From Paraburkholderia madseniana (GTDB taxonomy: Bacteria; Pseudomonadota; Gammaproteobacteria; Burkholderiales; Burkholderiaceae), in NCBI RefSeq assembly GCF_009690905.1, contig NZ_VOSW01000033.1, positions 25,570-89,569 of the forward strand: 64,000 bases of DNA. Direction: 5' to 3'. The notes under the pieces were generated by a model. That model was not told the DNA's origin. It ran no database searches and saw only the letters and a list, made by a program, of their open reading frames with translations. Positions 55,690 to 64,000 of this stretch are shown one piece after another. A program made the translations under genes and the position numbers. The number at the start of each line of letters is the position of its first letter. The stretch's first letter is position 1.

Positions 55690-56359
55690 CGCATCACGTT
55701 CAGGCGATGATGCGCCGCCGTTTCCCGACCCGCCGCTTGCGCTGGAGTTCTCGTTGATCTTCGACATCGAGCAGAAAAACGAACCCTTGCTGGGCGGCGC
55801 CAAGACAATCTATGCCGTTGCAATCGAGCTCCAGTCCATTGGAGAGCCAAGTGATCAGCAAAATGGCAATGGCGCCAGACTGCAAGCGCTCTCCGAAAGA
55901 TTGAGAGCCATTAGCGCCGCTTTTGCCGAGACCATTGCTGCGGATGCTGCACGGCACCTCGGAATTCGGGACGCAGTGGCCGCCAGCGAGCGCGAGTTCC
56001 GTTCCCTCGCTGAAAATCTGCCCGACAATATCGCGCGCTGGGATTGCCTCGGCAACTATCTCTACATCAACCCGACTCATGAGCGGACTTTGTGCAGGCC
56101 GGCGGCAGGGCTCATTGGCACGCGGATTAAAGAGTTGCACGACCACGTGGCCGCAGCTATCGCCCGCGTCGTCGCGACCGGCGAAGCGCTGCCATTCGTG
56201 CGCCAGACGATTCGCGACGAGACGGGGGGAGCGCGGGTACACGAAGTCAGCCTCATTCCGGAGAAAGATGCAGCAGGGCAGATCGTCAGCGTGCTGGGGA
56301 TCTGCCGCGATGTGACCCGATGCGCAGACCGCCGTCGACGCGACGCAGCGAGGCATTGA
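55661..56359 (+). pseudogene. PAS-domain protein cut by the group II intron relic
   Basis: After an unremarkable N-terminal stretch, the frame has a helix LSERLRAISAAFAETIAADA and a PAS domain: EREFRSLAENLPDNIARWDC, YLYINPTHERTL, GLIGTRIKELHDHV and VSVLGICRDVT. The reading stops soon after DVT, where a kinase or GGDEF output would be expected, and intron sequence begins at about 56397. It is probably the 5' part of a sensor gene interrupted there. The start is uncertain; 55661 overlaps the receptor 4 end. Confidence 0.6.
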
Positions 56360-56396
56360 CGCAATGCGCGAGCAGCAGACACAGGCTGAGGCGGAT

Positions 56397-56715
56397 CTCG
56401 GACACGCCGATAAAGCGGCATGTCAAGATCAAGGCCGGGGCCAATCCGCACGACCCACAGTGGGAACCATACTTCGAGACCCGATGGGGCAAGAGGATGA
56501 TGAACCTGCCAAGGGGTCGCGCGAAGCTCTACCGGGTCTGGCTGAGGCAGGATGGCGTGTGTCCGACCTGTCAGGAACCGATCGCAATAGGTACCCCTTG
56601 GGTCACCCGCTTCATTGTGAAAAGAACTGACGGCGGGTCGATTGCAGCGGGCAATATTCAACTGCACCATCCCGGTTGTCATGGAATTCAAAAGTACGCC
56701 GGAAACAAGTTGTGA
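56397..56715 (+). pseudogene. C-terminal HNH endonuclease domain of a group II intron protein (relic)
   Basis: The frame reads SDTPIKRHVKIKAGANPHDP, YFETRWGKRMMNL, VCPTCQEPI and then GNIQLHHPGCHGIQKYAG, the zinc/HNH tail found at the end of LtrA-type proteins of bacterial group II introns. The reverse transcriptase and maturase parts are missing. Its stop is 35 bases before an intron domain V, the expected order near an intron 3' end. Confidence 0.75.
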
Positions 56716-56749
56716 ATGCGGGTGTCGAAAGATGCCTTGGCAGAGGCTT

Positions 56750-56783
56750 GAGCTGTATGCAGGGAAACTTGCACGTACAGTTG
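56750..56783 (+). ncRNA. Group II intron domain V, relic intron
   Basis: This 34-base element folds as the catalytic domain V: lower stem GAGCTGTAT against GTACAGTT, two-base AC bulge, 5-bp upper stem GCAGG/CTTGC and a GAAA tetraloop, with the AGC triad at 56751-56753. Its partner domain VI is not found directly after, since a new intron-like GTGTG begins at 56783. Confidence 0.8.
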
Positions 56784-57296
56784 TGTGTCCAGCGAAGGCT
56801 GGCGTGTTCAGCAGGAGACAGACCTGCCGGGGTAGAAGTCAGAAGCCCCGTAGCTTGGATAGCAGGGTGGCGGGAAACCAAGACTCTGAAGCCTATCGAC
56901 AGACATTCCCTCGGGGAATGCGCGAGTCGTCGGGCCGTAATGAAAGTGAACGTGAATGTGGCCTCGAAAGTGAGAAGCCCCGAAGGCCGAGCCTGCAACT
57001 GTAGGGCGAAGGCAGCATGGGTAGCCGAAATCTGACCGACACGGCTAGTCCACTTCGGCGGGGTGGAAGCGACGGCACGATGACAAGGACATGCTAAGCA
57101 ACTGGAGAAGCTCTCCTCGCCCCGGCGCGAAATCGCCGGAGCAAGGTAGGTCCTATAACCGGTGACCCCGGGAAGTGGACCGAAGGCGAGAGAGTGGCGG
57201 ATGGGTCCGTACTAGCTGTGAGACCGGGTAACGCTGGTGGAGCAAAGGGGCCCTGCTGTTTGTAACGTCCTCGACAACATGGGAGGCAAGGACGAG

Positions 57297-58601
57297 ATGA
57301 CAAAGGCGTCCAGCAGTTTGCAGGACCTGAGGCGGGGAATATACGTCAAGGCGAAGGCTGAACCGTCCTGGCGTTTCTGGGGGTTGTACGTCCATGTCTG
57401 TAAGATGGAAACGCTGCGCGAGGCGTATGCGCTGGCAAGAAAGAACAACGGCGCTCCGGGTATTGACGGGGTGACGTTTGAGGCCATCGAGGCGCTAGGC
57501 GCAGAGGCGTTCCTTGAGCAGATACGGGATGAACTGATCGGGCGTGCCTACGTACCGCTACGATCGCGGCGGCAGGAAATACCAAAGGACGGGGGCAAAG
57601 TCCGCGTCCTGTCGATTCCAGCCATCCGCGACAGGGTGGTCCAGGGTGCGCTCAAGCTCATACTGGAACCGATCTTCGAGGCAGACTTCCAACCGGGGTC
57701 GTATGGTTATCGTCCCAAGCGCACCGCGCATGAAGCGGTGCAGCGGGTGGCGACGGCGATTGTTCAGTGGAAGACCCGCGTCATAGATCTGGATCTACGC
57801 GCCTACTTTGACACCGTGCGGCATCATCTGCTGCTCGAGAAGGTGGCGCGTCGGGTCAATGACTGTGATGTCATGCATCTGCTGAAGCTGATGTTGACCG
57901 CGTCGGGCAAACAAGGCGTTCCGCAAGGCGGGGTGATTTCGCCCTTGCTCAGTAATATCTACCTCACCGAGGTGGACCGGATGCTGGAGCGGGCGAAAGA
58001 AGCCACGCGCAACGGGAAGTACACCTACGTCGAGTATGCGCGTTTCGCGGACGATCTCGTCGTGCTGATCGATGCCCATCCGCGCCATGCGTGGTTGCTG
58101 GGAGCGGTGAGCAAGCGACTTCGGGAAGAGTTTGCCAAACTGCAGGTTGAAGTCAATGAAGAGAAGAGTCACACGGTGGATCTGGACTGCGGAGAAAGCT
58201 TTGGCTTTCTGGGATTTGACTTCCGTCGAATTCGCAGTGTGAAGAAGCTGGTGTGGCGGGCGCACTATACGCCGAAGTTGAAGAAACGCACGGCGTTGTT
58301 GCGCAAACTCGAGGAGGTGTTTCGGCGATACCAGTCGCAGCCGGTGGATCGGGTGGTTCAACTGATCAACCCGGTGTTACGTGGCTGGGTGAATTATTTC
58401 GCCGTAGGACATTCCAGTGAGTGCTTCAGCTTCGTCAAAGACTGGGTGGAAAAGAAGATCAGGCGCCACATGGGGCGATCCCGGAATCGCGGGGGCTTCG
58501 GCTGGAAGCGGTGGAGTAGGCGCTGGCTGTATGAGGAACTGAAGCTGTTCAACGGCTATCGTGTTCGTCGTCCCGCCGCACCGAAAGCGCGCCCAGCGTG
58601 A
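57297..58601 (+). CDS. ltrA: Group II intron reverse transcriptase/maturase
   Basis: The 434-aa protein from ATG 57297 (GGAGG upstream) has the RT blocks NNGAPGIDGVTFE, LGYRPKR-like SYGYRPKRTAHEAVQ, DLDLRAYFDTV, QGVPQGGVISPLLSNIYL and YARFADDLVVL (catalytic FADD). The maturase domain X follows, with LRGWVNYFAVGHSSECF and GFGWKRWSRRWLYEELKLF. There is no C-terminal HNH domain, unlike the relic upstream, so the two introns are of different classes. It would splice the intron RNA and copy it into target DNA. Confidence 0.95.
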   Translation: MTKASSSLQDLRRGIYVKAKAEPSWRFWGLYVHVCKMETLREAYALARKNNGAPGIDGVTFEAIEALGAEAFLEQIRDELIGRAYVPLRSRRQEIPKDGGKVRVLSIPAIRDRVVQGALKLILEPIFEADFQPGSYGYRPKRTAHEAVQRVATAIVQWKTRVIDLDLRAYFDTVRHHLLLEKVARRVNDCDVMHLLKLMLTASGKQGVPQGGVISPLLSNIYLTEVDRMLERAKEATRNGKYTYVEYARFADDLVVLIDAHPRHAWLLGAVSKRLREEFAKLQVEVNEEKSHTVDLDCGESFGFLGFDFRRIRSVKKLVWRAHYTPKLKKRTALLRKLEEVFRRYQSQPVDRVVQLINPVLRGWVNYFAVGHSSECFSFVKDWVEKKIRRHMGRSRNRGGFGWKRWSRRWLYEELKLFNGYRVRRPAAPKARPA

Positions 58602-58636
58602 TAGGTCCCATAACTCTTGACATGAAGCAAACAGGA

Positions 58637-58669
58637 GAGCGTAGTGCCGGAAACCGGCAAGCTGCGTTC
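58637..58669 (+). ncRNA. Group II intron domain V, intron 2
   Basis: GAGCGTAG pairs fully (with G-U pairs) with CTGCGTTC, a two-base AG bulge sits on the 3' side, and the upper stem TGCCG(G)/CCGGCA closes an A-rich loop. The AGC triad is at 58638-58640. The position, 36 bases after the reverse transcriptase stop, is as expected. Confidence 0.75.
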
Positions 58670-58919
58670 GACGTGGCGGGAGCTGGAAACGTGACTATGG
58701 TTGCCGGACTGCGGGCCATTGCGAAAGCGGTGGAATTACCACCGGCGCCTACAGGTGCGCGCGCCAGTTCTCGACCCTACCTTAGGGGGCCAGGCGCGGG
58801 CAACCGCGTCCGGCTACCCGGCGACGTTGGATCATCTCACGAGCGCCACGGCCGGCTTCAGGCAGGGACGTAGATTCGATTGCGGCAGTGACAGTTACTG
58901 GGTGACGTGGAATGCGCCT

Positions 58920-59022
58920 GTATGTTGGCGAGCGCAATACCGCGCGCTCACCAACATACGCCAGCATATCGCCTCTACCCAGCGTCAAGGGTTCGCTACG
59001 CCAGGCTTCGCCTGCCCTTGAC
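58920..59022. repeat. Two strong hairpins between intron and IS5 relic
   Basis: 58920-58959 forms a stem of 15 pairs in 16 positions (GTATGTTGG-c-GAGCGC with its complement, one C/A mismatch) around an 8-base loop. 58984-59022 pairs GTCAAGGG with CCCTTGAC around a loop that contains CCAGGCTTCGCCTG, itself an inner stem. Neither has a T-tail, so they are not simple terminators. They may be termini or recombination structures of lost mobile elements. Confidence 0.6.
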
Positions 59023-59140
59023 CCAGCCATACGCTCTAGCAAGGAGATGCGGAAGAAATTGATCGACGATTCGTAAGCGGCCTTGACAAATTACTGCTCA
59101 TAGAAGGGGGCGGTGGCGCAGCAATGCGCCACCGCTACCC

Positions 59141-59620
59141 GACATCGGCGTGGACGCGGAGTCTGGCCTGGTTCACACGGTCATCGGCACAGCTGCCAAC
59201 GCTCAGGACATCAATACAGCCGAAGCGTTGCTACACGGCGAAGAGGCGGATGTGTACGCTGATGCCGGATATCAGGGTATTCAGAAGCGATGCGCGGACG
59301 GTTCAGTGCGCTGGCATGTCGCAATGGGACCAGCGAAGCGCAGAAAACTGGACCTGAGTGATCGTCTGGACGCGATCTACGTTCAGATCGAACGCCTGAA
59401 GGCCGGCGTGCGCGCCAAGGTGGAGCATCCATTCCGGATCATCAAGCGCCAGTTTGGCTATACGAAGACACGCTACCGGGGCCTGATGAAGAACACTGCG
59501 CAGATCGCGACGCTGTTTGCGCTGGGCAATCTGTGGATGACGCGTAAGGGCTGCGCAAAGCGTGAAACACGTGGGCGCAGACACATGAGTCTCAAACGCG
59601 CGTCGCCACGGCTCGACTAA
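59141..59620 (+). pseudogene. IS5-family transposase, C-terminal relic
   Basis: The frame reads VDAESGLVHTVIGTAANAQD, DVYADAGYQGIQKR, WHVAMGPAKRRKL, and the YREK-like end KVEHPFRIIKRQFGYTKTRY followed by KNTAQIATLFALGNLWM. This is the last half of an IS5-type DDE transposase with its second Asp and Glu; the N-terminal part and element ends are missing, so it cannot transpose. Confidence 0.88.
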
Positions 59621-59835
59621 AACGGTGATCGAGGTCCCAGCATCTTCGCCGACACTACAACGCGGGCAGCAAACCGCGCGACGTGCAGAAAACGGGTTGT
59701 GCAGACCTTCCCTAGTGCCGCGAGGATTGCGCGGATATCATTGGGCAGGCGCCGCTGCAATACGAGCAGGCCCTCACCATCGCTGATCACCACCACGCTG
59801 TTGTTCGAGTGCAGGTCTATTCCACTGAACTTCAT
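59617..59835 (-). pseudogene. IS110-family transposase, N-terminal relic
   Basis: The first 44 residues (MKFSGIDLHSNNSVVVISDG, LVLQRRLPNDIRAILAAL) are the start of an IS110 transposase, with the first Asp of its DEDD site in GIDLHSNN. After LGKV the frame continues with unrelated sequence to 59617, so most of the gene is gone. Confidence 0.85.
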
Positions 59836-60026
59836 CTCGGCCTCCGTTAGGTCAAAGGGCTAGAGCCATGTTGACTCTACCTCTGCGCCTCTCGCTGCGA
59901 AGCTCAGGCCAGCTATATGATTACGAGAGCCATTGGAACCAACGCCGGTCTGCCGTTACCTAGTGGGATGCAGGGGTTTTCACCACGGGAATCCCTGTGC
60001 CCCCTTAACTGTCAAGCCAATATTCC

Positions 60027-61253
60027 ATGGAACGCTTCTTCTCTAGCATCGGCAGCCCTTTTCGCGGCAGCCAACCCGACGAGATTGAATACGGCGGCGG
60101 GCGCCATGACGCCGGCGCATCGCCGATTACGCAGCGACCGGTCGCTTTTGCGGAGGAAAGTCCCGGCCGGCAGGTGACGGCCTCGGGGGTGAGAAACCTG
60201 CTGCGACGCTTCCGGCATGGTCGGCGGGCGGGGGACCCCGCACGTACGGACACGTCTGCGCAAGTGGCCGAGACCTCCCCACGGCTGCAGCGCTCGCTCG
60301 CGCTCGACCCGCATAGAACGGATGAGCTGGGTCGATTCGTCGGCCAGACACAACGGCTGCGATCGCCCATCGCCGAATCGTCGTCTGCACAAGCGCGGTC
60401 CAACTACATAGAGTCGCAGCAGGACGATCCCCCGAAAGTTCCAGGTCGGCTGAGGGAAAAAATCAAGACGGTCGATTCAAAGTTGAAGCAAATCAAGCGC
60501 GCGAACACGGAATTCTACGAGTACGCGAAGCTCTCGGTAGGGCAAACGTCCGAGGGATCCAAGCCGGATTGGAGAACTAATCAATTTGACAAAAAGTATC
60601 TTCCGCTCATCGCGGAGATGGAGAACCAGAGAAATCCGGGACTCAATCTGCACGTCTTTGACAAAGCAGACGAGTGCCATGAGTACATCAAGCAAATGGC
60701 GGGTGCGCGCGGGACCGGCAATTTCAGAGTTGTCTATCCGCCGTTCGCGGGTTCGCGGGACCACTATGTCGCACTCGACGTCAGGCTCCGGGGGGAGCGC
60801 CGGCCTTCAATCGTCGTATACGAATCGGCGTTGGCTCAGACACTTTCGATGTTCCCCGCGATGTTCGCACCAGCGAAAGTGAAGGTGGTGTTTAACGGTA
60901 TTCAAAACTCGGAGTGGGATTGTGTGATGTTCGCGCTCAACAACGCTTTGAAATCGTTCAAGACCCATGCAGAATACGCCGACCTGCTCCACCGGGGGGG
61001 CGAGGTGAATTCAGTGCCTATGCCAGCGGTCTTCCGCAAGCATATGCACTCCCGGAGCGCGCTCAATCACATGCCGCAAGCGGACGAGATCGTCACCAAG
61101 GCGCAAACGGGCCCGGACGCCGAAACACTGAGAGAACGCGTCAACGCGTATCGGACCAATCGCTTCGGCTCCCAGTACAGCACGTCGATCGAAGGCTTCC
61201 GGCTACAAGAGATCAGACGCGTGGGCGAGTACCTGCGCTCCCGGAAGCGCTGA
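60027..61253 (+). CDS. YopJ/AvrRxv-family type III effector (acetyltransferase)
   Basis: The 408-aa protein has a polar, Arg/Ser-rich and probably disordered first 140 residues, as in type III effectors, and then a C55-type catalytic domain. The triad is visible: H246 in DHYVALDVRLRG, E266 in SIVVYESA and C299 in NGIQNSEWDCVMFALNNALK, with family-like spacing. Further landmarks are FRVVYPPFAGSRDH and the C-terminal FGSQYSTSIEGFRLQE. Family members enter host cells through a type III secretion system and acetylate Ser/Thr/Lys of host signalling proteins using inositol hexakisphosphate as cofactor. No secretion genes, chaperone or hrp-type promoter box were seen nearby. It stands alone among IS relics, consistent with horizontal transfer. 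Confidence 0.9.
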   Translation: MERFFSSIGSPFRGSQPDEIEYGGGRHDAGASPITQRPVAFAEESPGRQVTASGVRNLLRRFRHGRRAGDPARTDTSAQVAETSPRLQRSLALDPHRTDELGRFVGQTQRLRSPIAESSSAQARSNYIESQQDDPPKVPGRLREKIKTVDSKLKQIKRANTEFYEYAKLSVGQTSEGSKPDWRTNQFDKKYLPLIAEMENQRNPGLNLHVFDKADECHEYIKQMAGARGTGNFRVVYPPFAGSRDHYVALDVRLRGERRPSIVVYESALAQTLSMFPAMFAPAKVKVVFNGIQNSEWDCVMFALNNALKSFKTHAEYADLLHRGGEVNSVPMPAVFRKHMHSRSALNHMPQADEIVTKAQTGPDAETLRERVNAYRTNRFGSQYSTSIEGFRLQEIRRVGEYLRSRKR

Positions 61254-61669
61254 TGGGGGTAACCCTCCTTTTCGGGCATGTATGAACCCGACGACTTTTG
61301 CAAGCTTCCTGTTCGTGATGTCGAAATGGTCTGCATGCATGTATCCGGCTTGCCTGATGGGCGGTTGCCGGAGCACGCCCGCAGCCTCGCTGAGATCCGC
61401 GCACCCTGTCTTTAGCAATTTCGCGGCTTGCTGCAAGCGGCAGCCGGCACGAAAAACAGGCTTCGGGATGCTGGTTCAACCAATTTCGTCGCTTTGGAGA
61501 AGCTTCGCAAACAAGTGCGGGTGGGTCGTTCCGTTGAAGGGGGGGCAAGGTACGTGTTGATGCGCTGCAGCGCATAAAGCAGAGGGTTTTTTGATCACCG
61601 GTCGCGGGCTGATTCTGTCGCGACCTGTTCATATGTCCTGGGCCGCGACCGCCAATCAAAGACCCTCTG
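61254..61669. other. Intergenic region among relics, nothing assigned
   Basis: Several frames are open on both strands but none has recognisable motifs. The sequence begins with GGGGGTAACCCTCC just after the effector stop, which may be a weak hairpin. Confidence 0.35.
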
Positions 61670-61913
61670 CTCTATGTCGCCGGCGACATAGCCGTCACAC
61701 GAAGGGAATGCACCTGCTGCAGAGTGGTGTCCCGCTCGAGATCATCCGCGACTTCCTGGGCCACGTGGTGTGAAGACGACTGAGATCTATGCTCGCACAA
61801 ATCTTGAGATGAAGCGGAAGACACTCGAGAAAGTGGCGGACGGTACGCCGCTTCCGAAGATCCCGTCCTGGCAGCAGAACAAGTCCCTGCTCGATTGGCT
61901 ACATTCGCTGTAG
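61670..61913 (+). pseudogene. Tyrosine recombinase C-terminal relic
   Basis: SRHTKGMHLLQSGVPLEIIR and DFLGHV give the Arg/His box of a tyrosine recombinase. A 1-2-base loss after GHV moves the rest, KTTEIYARTNLEMKRKTLE with the catalytic Tyr, into another frame, ending LLDWLHSL at 61913. N-terminal parts are missing. Confidence 0.8.
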
Positions 61914-61973
61914 GGCACAGGAGGTCACGCATGTCGTTTTTTAGCTGCGGGCCTCCACATCCCGCCCAAACAA

Positions 61974-62803
61974 TTATGTCGAGTTCCCGCGACCGGAATC
62001 CTTTGCTATCAACGAGCGGAATTCGAGACTGCACATAACAACTTTCTGTCGGTAATAGCATGCCGTCGTCGACAAGCTGCGATGGCCCATCAGCAGCTGG
62101 ATCCTGCGGACGTCGGTACCGCTTTCCAGCAGGTGGGTCGCGATGGCGTGCCGCAGCGAATGCGGTGCAATGGGTTTCGTGATCCCGCTGCGCTGGCGCG
62201 CGAGCTGGCATGCCGGCCCTACTGCGGACCGGGTGATGGGGTGCCCGGGAATGTCACCGGGAAACAGCCACTCGCGGGGGGAGCCTCGTGCCAGTACAGA
62301 TCGCAGGATCTCGAGCAGCCGCGGGGAAATCATCACGTAGCGGTCCTTCCTGGATTGCCCTGGTGCACGCGGATCACCATGTGCTGGCTGTCGATATCGG
62401 TGACCTTCAGATGGACGACTTCTGACACGCGCAGGCCAGCCGCATACGCGGTCATCAGGATGGTGCGCTGCTTGAGACTGGGGGCCGACTAGAAGAAACG
62501 GGTGATTTCCTCGGCGCTCAGGCTGACCGGCAGCTTCACGGGTCGCCTTGGCGGTGGAAAGTCCTCGTCGCTCCATTCCCGCCTGAGCGTGGCGCGGTAC
62601 AGGAAGCGCAGTGCGCCCACAGCCAGTTGCACGCAGCTCGGGGCGAGCTTGCGTTCGTTGGTCAGGTAGATTTGCCAGGCCCGGATATCTTCGGGTCCGA
62701 GCACTTCGGGTGAGCGCCGGAAGTGCCGGGCGAAACTGGAAACCTGAAGCTGATAGGCCTTCTGCGTGTTGTCGGCGAGGTTGCGGATCTGCATGTCGTG
62801 CAT
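61974..62803 (-). pseudogene. Tyrosine recombinase/integrase with stop and frameshift
   Basis: From ATG 62803 the protein reads MHDMQIRNLADNTQKAYQLQ and VSSFARHFRRSPEVLGPEDI to SAEEITRFF. An in-frame TAG at about 62489-62491 follows, the same frame then continues with SAPSLKQRTILMTAYAAGLR and VSEVVHLKVTDIDSQHMVIR, and a frameshift near 62350 leads to KDRYVMISPRLLEILRSVLA, PHSLRHAIATHLLESGTD and LMGHRSLSTTACYYR. All catalytic boxes exist, but the gene is interrupted twice. It is of the type that accompanies some insertion sequences. Confidence 0.85.
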
Positions 62804-62828
62804 GCATGCGTTGGCAGAGCAGTGTCAT

Positions 62829-63469
62829 GGCGGACCTCCTTGAAACAGTGGATGGAATGCCCGGTCGGGCACATCCATGCTGCTTCCGGCAGCCTGCTCG
62901 TCACTTCTCTATGGCCCAGCCTCAGACAACCGTCCTGACAGAACGCCTGGCACTGACCTCCGCTTCCCTTCCACTACCGCGTCAGCGGTTTAGTACAAAC
63001 ACCTTTAGGCACAATTCCGGGTTATACGCACAACTGGTTTCGGGTTTCACCCGAGCGCAAACGGGATGTGAAGAAGCGATGCAGCGTGGGCGCGCAGGAG
63101 CGGTTCGAGGGTTGTGAAAAGGGCGATAATTATGCAATTTTTTCGATATTTTGTCAAGACTGCAGATTAAATGGATGTGACGCCTCATGGCGAGGAGCGC
63201 CACCACCATGGTGTTCGCACCAGCGCTGATCGTCAGTGGTAGTGCCGCAGGTTGATCATCATGTAAGCGAGGGTCTTGAATGCATAGTGGACCGGGCTCA
63301 GCAGTGAGCTTGCTCCTGAGAAACGAATCCCTCACAAATGAACCGCCGCCCACCACGCGTTACTCATCAAATACAGCGAAGATTCGCCTGTGCCGCTGCT
63401 TCTGGCGATGGGGCGCTGCGTGTAACGTATTACCAATCGATGATGGCGAACAATCTTTGGAGTAATTTC
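62829..63469. other. Region without a supported gene
   Basis: No frame has family motifs. From about 63120 to 63180 the sequence is AT-rich (TTATGCAATTTTTTCGATATTTTGTC). It probably contains the promoter of the small peptide gene to the right and fragments of lost insertion elements. Confidence 0.35.
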
Positions 63470-63679
63470 ATGAGCATATTCAGTTCAATCGGTCACGCTA
63501 TGAGCCATGCTGTTCATGGGCTAGAACACGACGCGGAAAATCTCGTTCAAAAAGCGGAAACCGTGGCCCAAGGCGCTATCCAGGGGGCTCTCGCAGGCGC
63601 GATTGAGGGTCCTGAGGGGATGGTCGCGGGAGCGGCAGTGGGCGCCGGCTCGGCGGCCGTTAGCAGCAGCTATTCCTGA
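63470..63679 (+). CDS. Small glycine-zipper peptide (69 aa), possibly bacteriocin-like or membrane-active
   Basis: ATG 63470 has TTGGAG eight bases upstream, better than any start of the longer open frame. The product MSIFSSIGHAMSHAVHGLEH... has an amphipathic start with three histidines, an acidic/amide middle (DAENLVQKAETVAQG) and a small-residue helix, GALAGAIEGPEGMVAGAAVG, with repeated GxxxG/GxxxA spacing, ending SSSYS. Such glycine zippers occur in small membrane or bacteriocin-type peptides. I do not recognise the family. Confidence 0.55.
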   Translation: MSIFSSIGHAMSHAVHGLEHDAENLVQKAETVAQGAIQGALAGAIEGPEGMVAGAAVGAGSAAVSSSYS

Positions 63680-63851
63680 GCGAATTCGACCGCGTCTTAT
63701 CCGATCTGTTGGCATGTACTTTGTCCGGGCGTTGCCGTGGACGCCCGGAAAAACTCGCGCGGCAGATGACACCCATCGAATATCGGCTGTGGCGCAAATA
63801 GCGATCAACGAATCGGTTCGAGTGCCGGCCTGACCGATTTTCGGATCCGCG

Positions 63852-64000
63852 ATGAGCAAGCTCAAGAGTCTGGCGGCACTGGTGCAAATAGATAGCCTCG
63901 GCGAGCTGATGCCAGCAGATCAGGAGACCGCATTGAGCAACGATGACCGCATTCCAGACGGCGGGCGTAGTGGTGTCTTGCGGTGTAAGCGGTTCAGGCC
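63852..64000 (+). CDS. Start of a possible ORF cut by the window end
   Basis: The frame MSKLKSLAALVQIDSLGELM... is open to the window edge. There is no clear ribosome-binding site and no family is recognised, so this is tentative. Confidence 0.3.
   Translation, partial: MSKLKSLAALVQIDSLGELMPADQETALSNDDRIPDGGRSGVLRCKRFR

Larger units (their letters stand above)
56783..58710 (+). mobile_element. ltrA: Group II intron 2 (apparently full length; 3' end approximate)
   Basis: It begins with GTGTG (the GUGYG 5' consensus) and has about 510 bases of GC-rich structured RNA before the encoded protein, an intact reverse transcriptase/maturase gene, and a domain V at 58637-58669. Domain VI and the exact 3' end could not be drawn with confidence, so the end is an estimate. 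It begins at the last bases of the relic intron's domain V, a nested arrangement. Confidence 0.75.

Noticed and set aside
59835..60026. hrp/TTCG-type promoter box before the YopJ-like gene
   Set aside because: I looked for paired TTCG motifs at 16-base spacing and found none.
61203..61436. AraC-like helix-turn-helix remnant on the - strand
   Set aside because: The LL..LSEAAG..Y..HF pattern is too weak and lacks the second helix-turn-helix and FKR motif.
1..64000. tRNA or rRNA genes
   Set aside because: No cloverleaf with TTCRANY and CCA-end features, nor any rRNA-like stretch, was recognised.

Overview
The window reads as a high-GC Burkholderiaceae genome (Burkholderia/Paraburkholderia-like; the genus cannot be fixed from sequence alone). 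Pointers are an H-NS protein beginning MATYK, a DUF3331-type protein, a Burkholderia-style SET-domain protein, a CdiA-type giant with an LYN boundary motif, and chemoreceptors ending in xWETF-type pentapeptides. It is an accessory, rearranged region with many relics, chimeric ORFs and insertion elements.

Region 1 (1-9288) is a compact specialised-metabolite operon on the + strand: the end of an NRPS (condensation domain), a terminal NRPS module (TubC docking-C-A-T-TE), an HpaB-class FADH2-dependent monooxygenase, a KduI-family isomerase and a DHA2 MFS exporter. Region 2 (10.8-31.6 kb) is a two-partner secretion / contact-dependent inhibition locus: a decayed TpsA start, a TpsB/CdiB transporter, a 3,943-residue CdiA-like adhesin with four 690-bp tandem repeats, and then a series of toxin-tip cassettes. 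Each cassette starts at an LYN-like motif and is followed by a small membrane protein that is probably its immunity protein. The adhesin is frameshifted exactly before its own tip, and the third cassette is split by a complete IS66 element with an 8-bp target duplication.

Region 3 (31.6-56.4 kb) is a chemosensory island: four intact chemoreceptors, two receptor pseudogenes, a frameshifted cheW, a CheW-SET chimera and a PAS-GGDEF-EAL protein. Embedded in it are two paralogous families of small proteins that I cannot name. Family A (about 85-120 aa, four complete copies and two relics) sits directly downstream of, or translationally coupled to, receptors. Family B (117-152 aa, three copies) follows family A. 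The repeated order receptor > A > B is the best candidate here for an undescribed system. A 642-bp duplication, an IS630 element and phage and cellulose-export relics are also present.

Region 4 (56.4-64 kb) is a mobile-element graveyard: a 5'-truncated group II intron (HNH tail plus domain V) with a second, apparently full-length group II intron starting at or inside its domain V, IS5 and IS110 relics and broken tyrosine recombinases. Among these lies an apparently intact YopJ/AvrRxv-family type III effector with a His/Glu/Cys triad, and a small glycine-zipper peptide gene near the end.

Calls rest on motif recognition and reading of the sequence; no database search was run.
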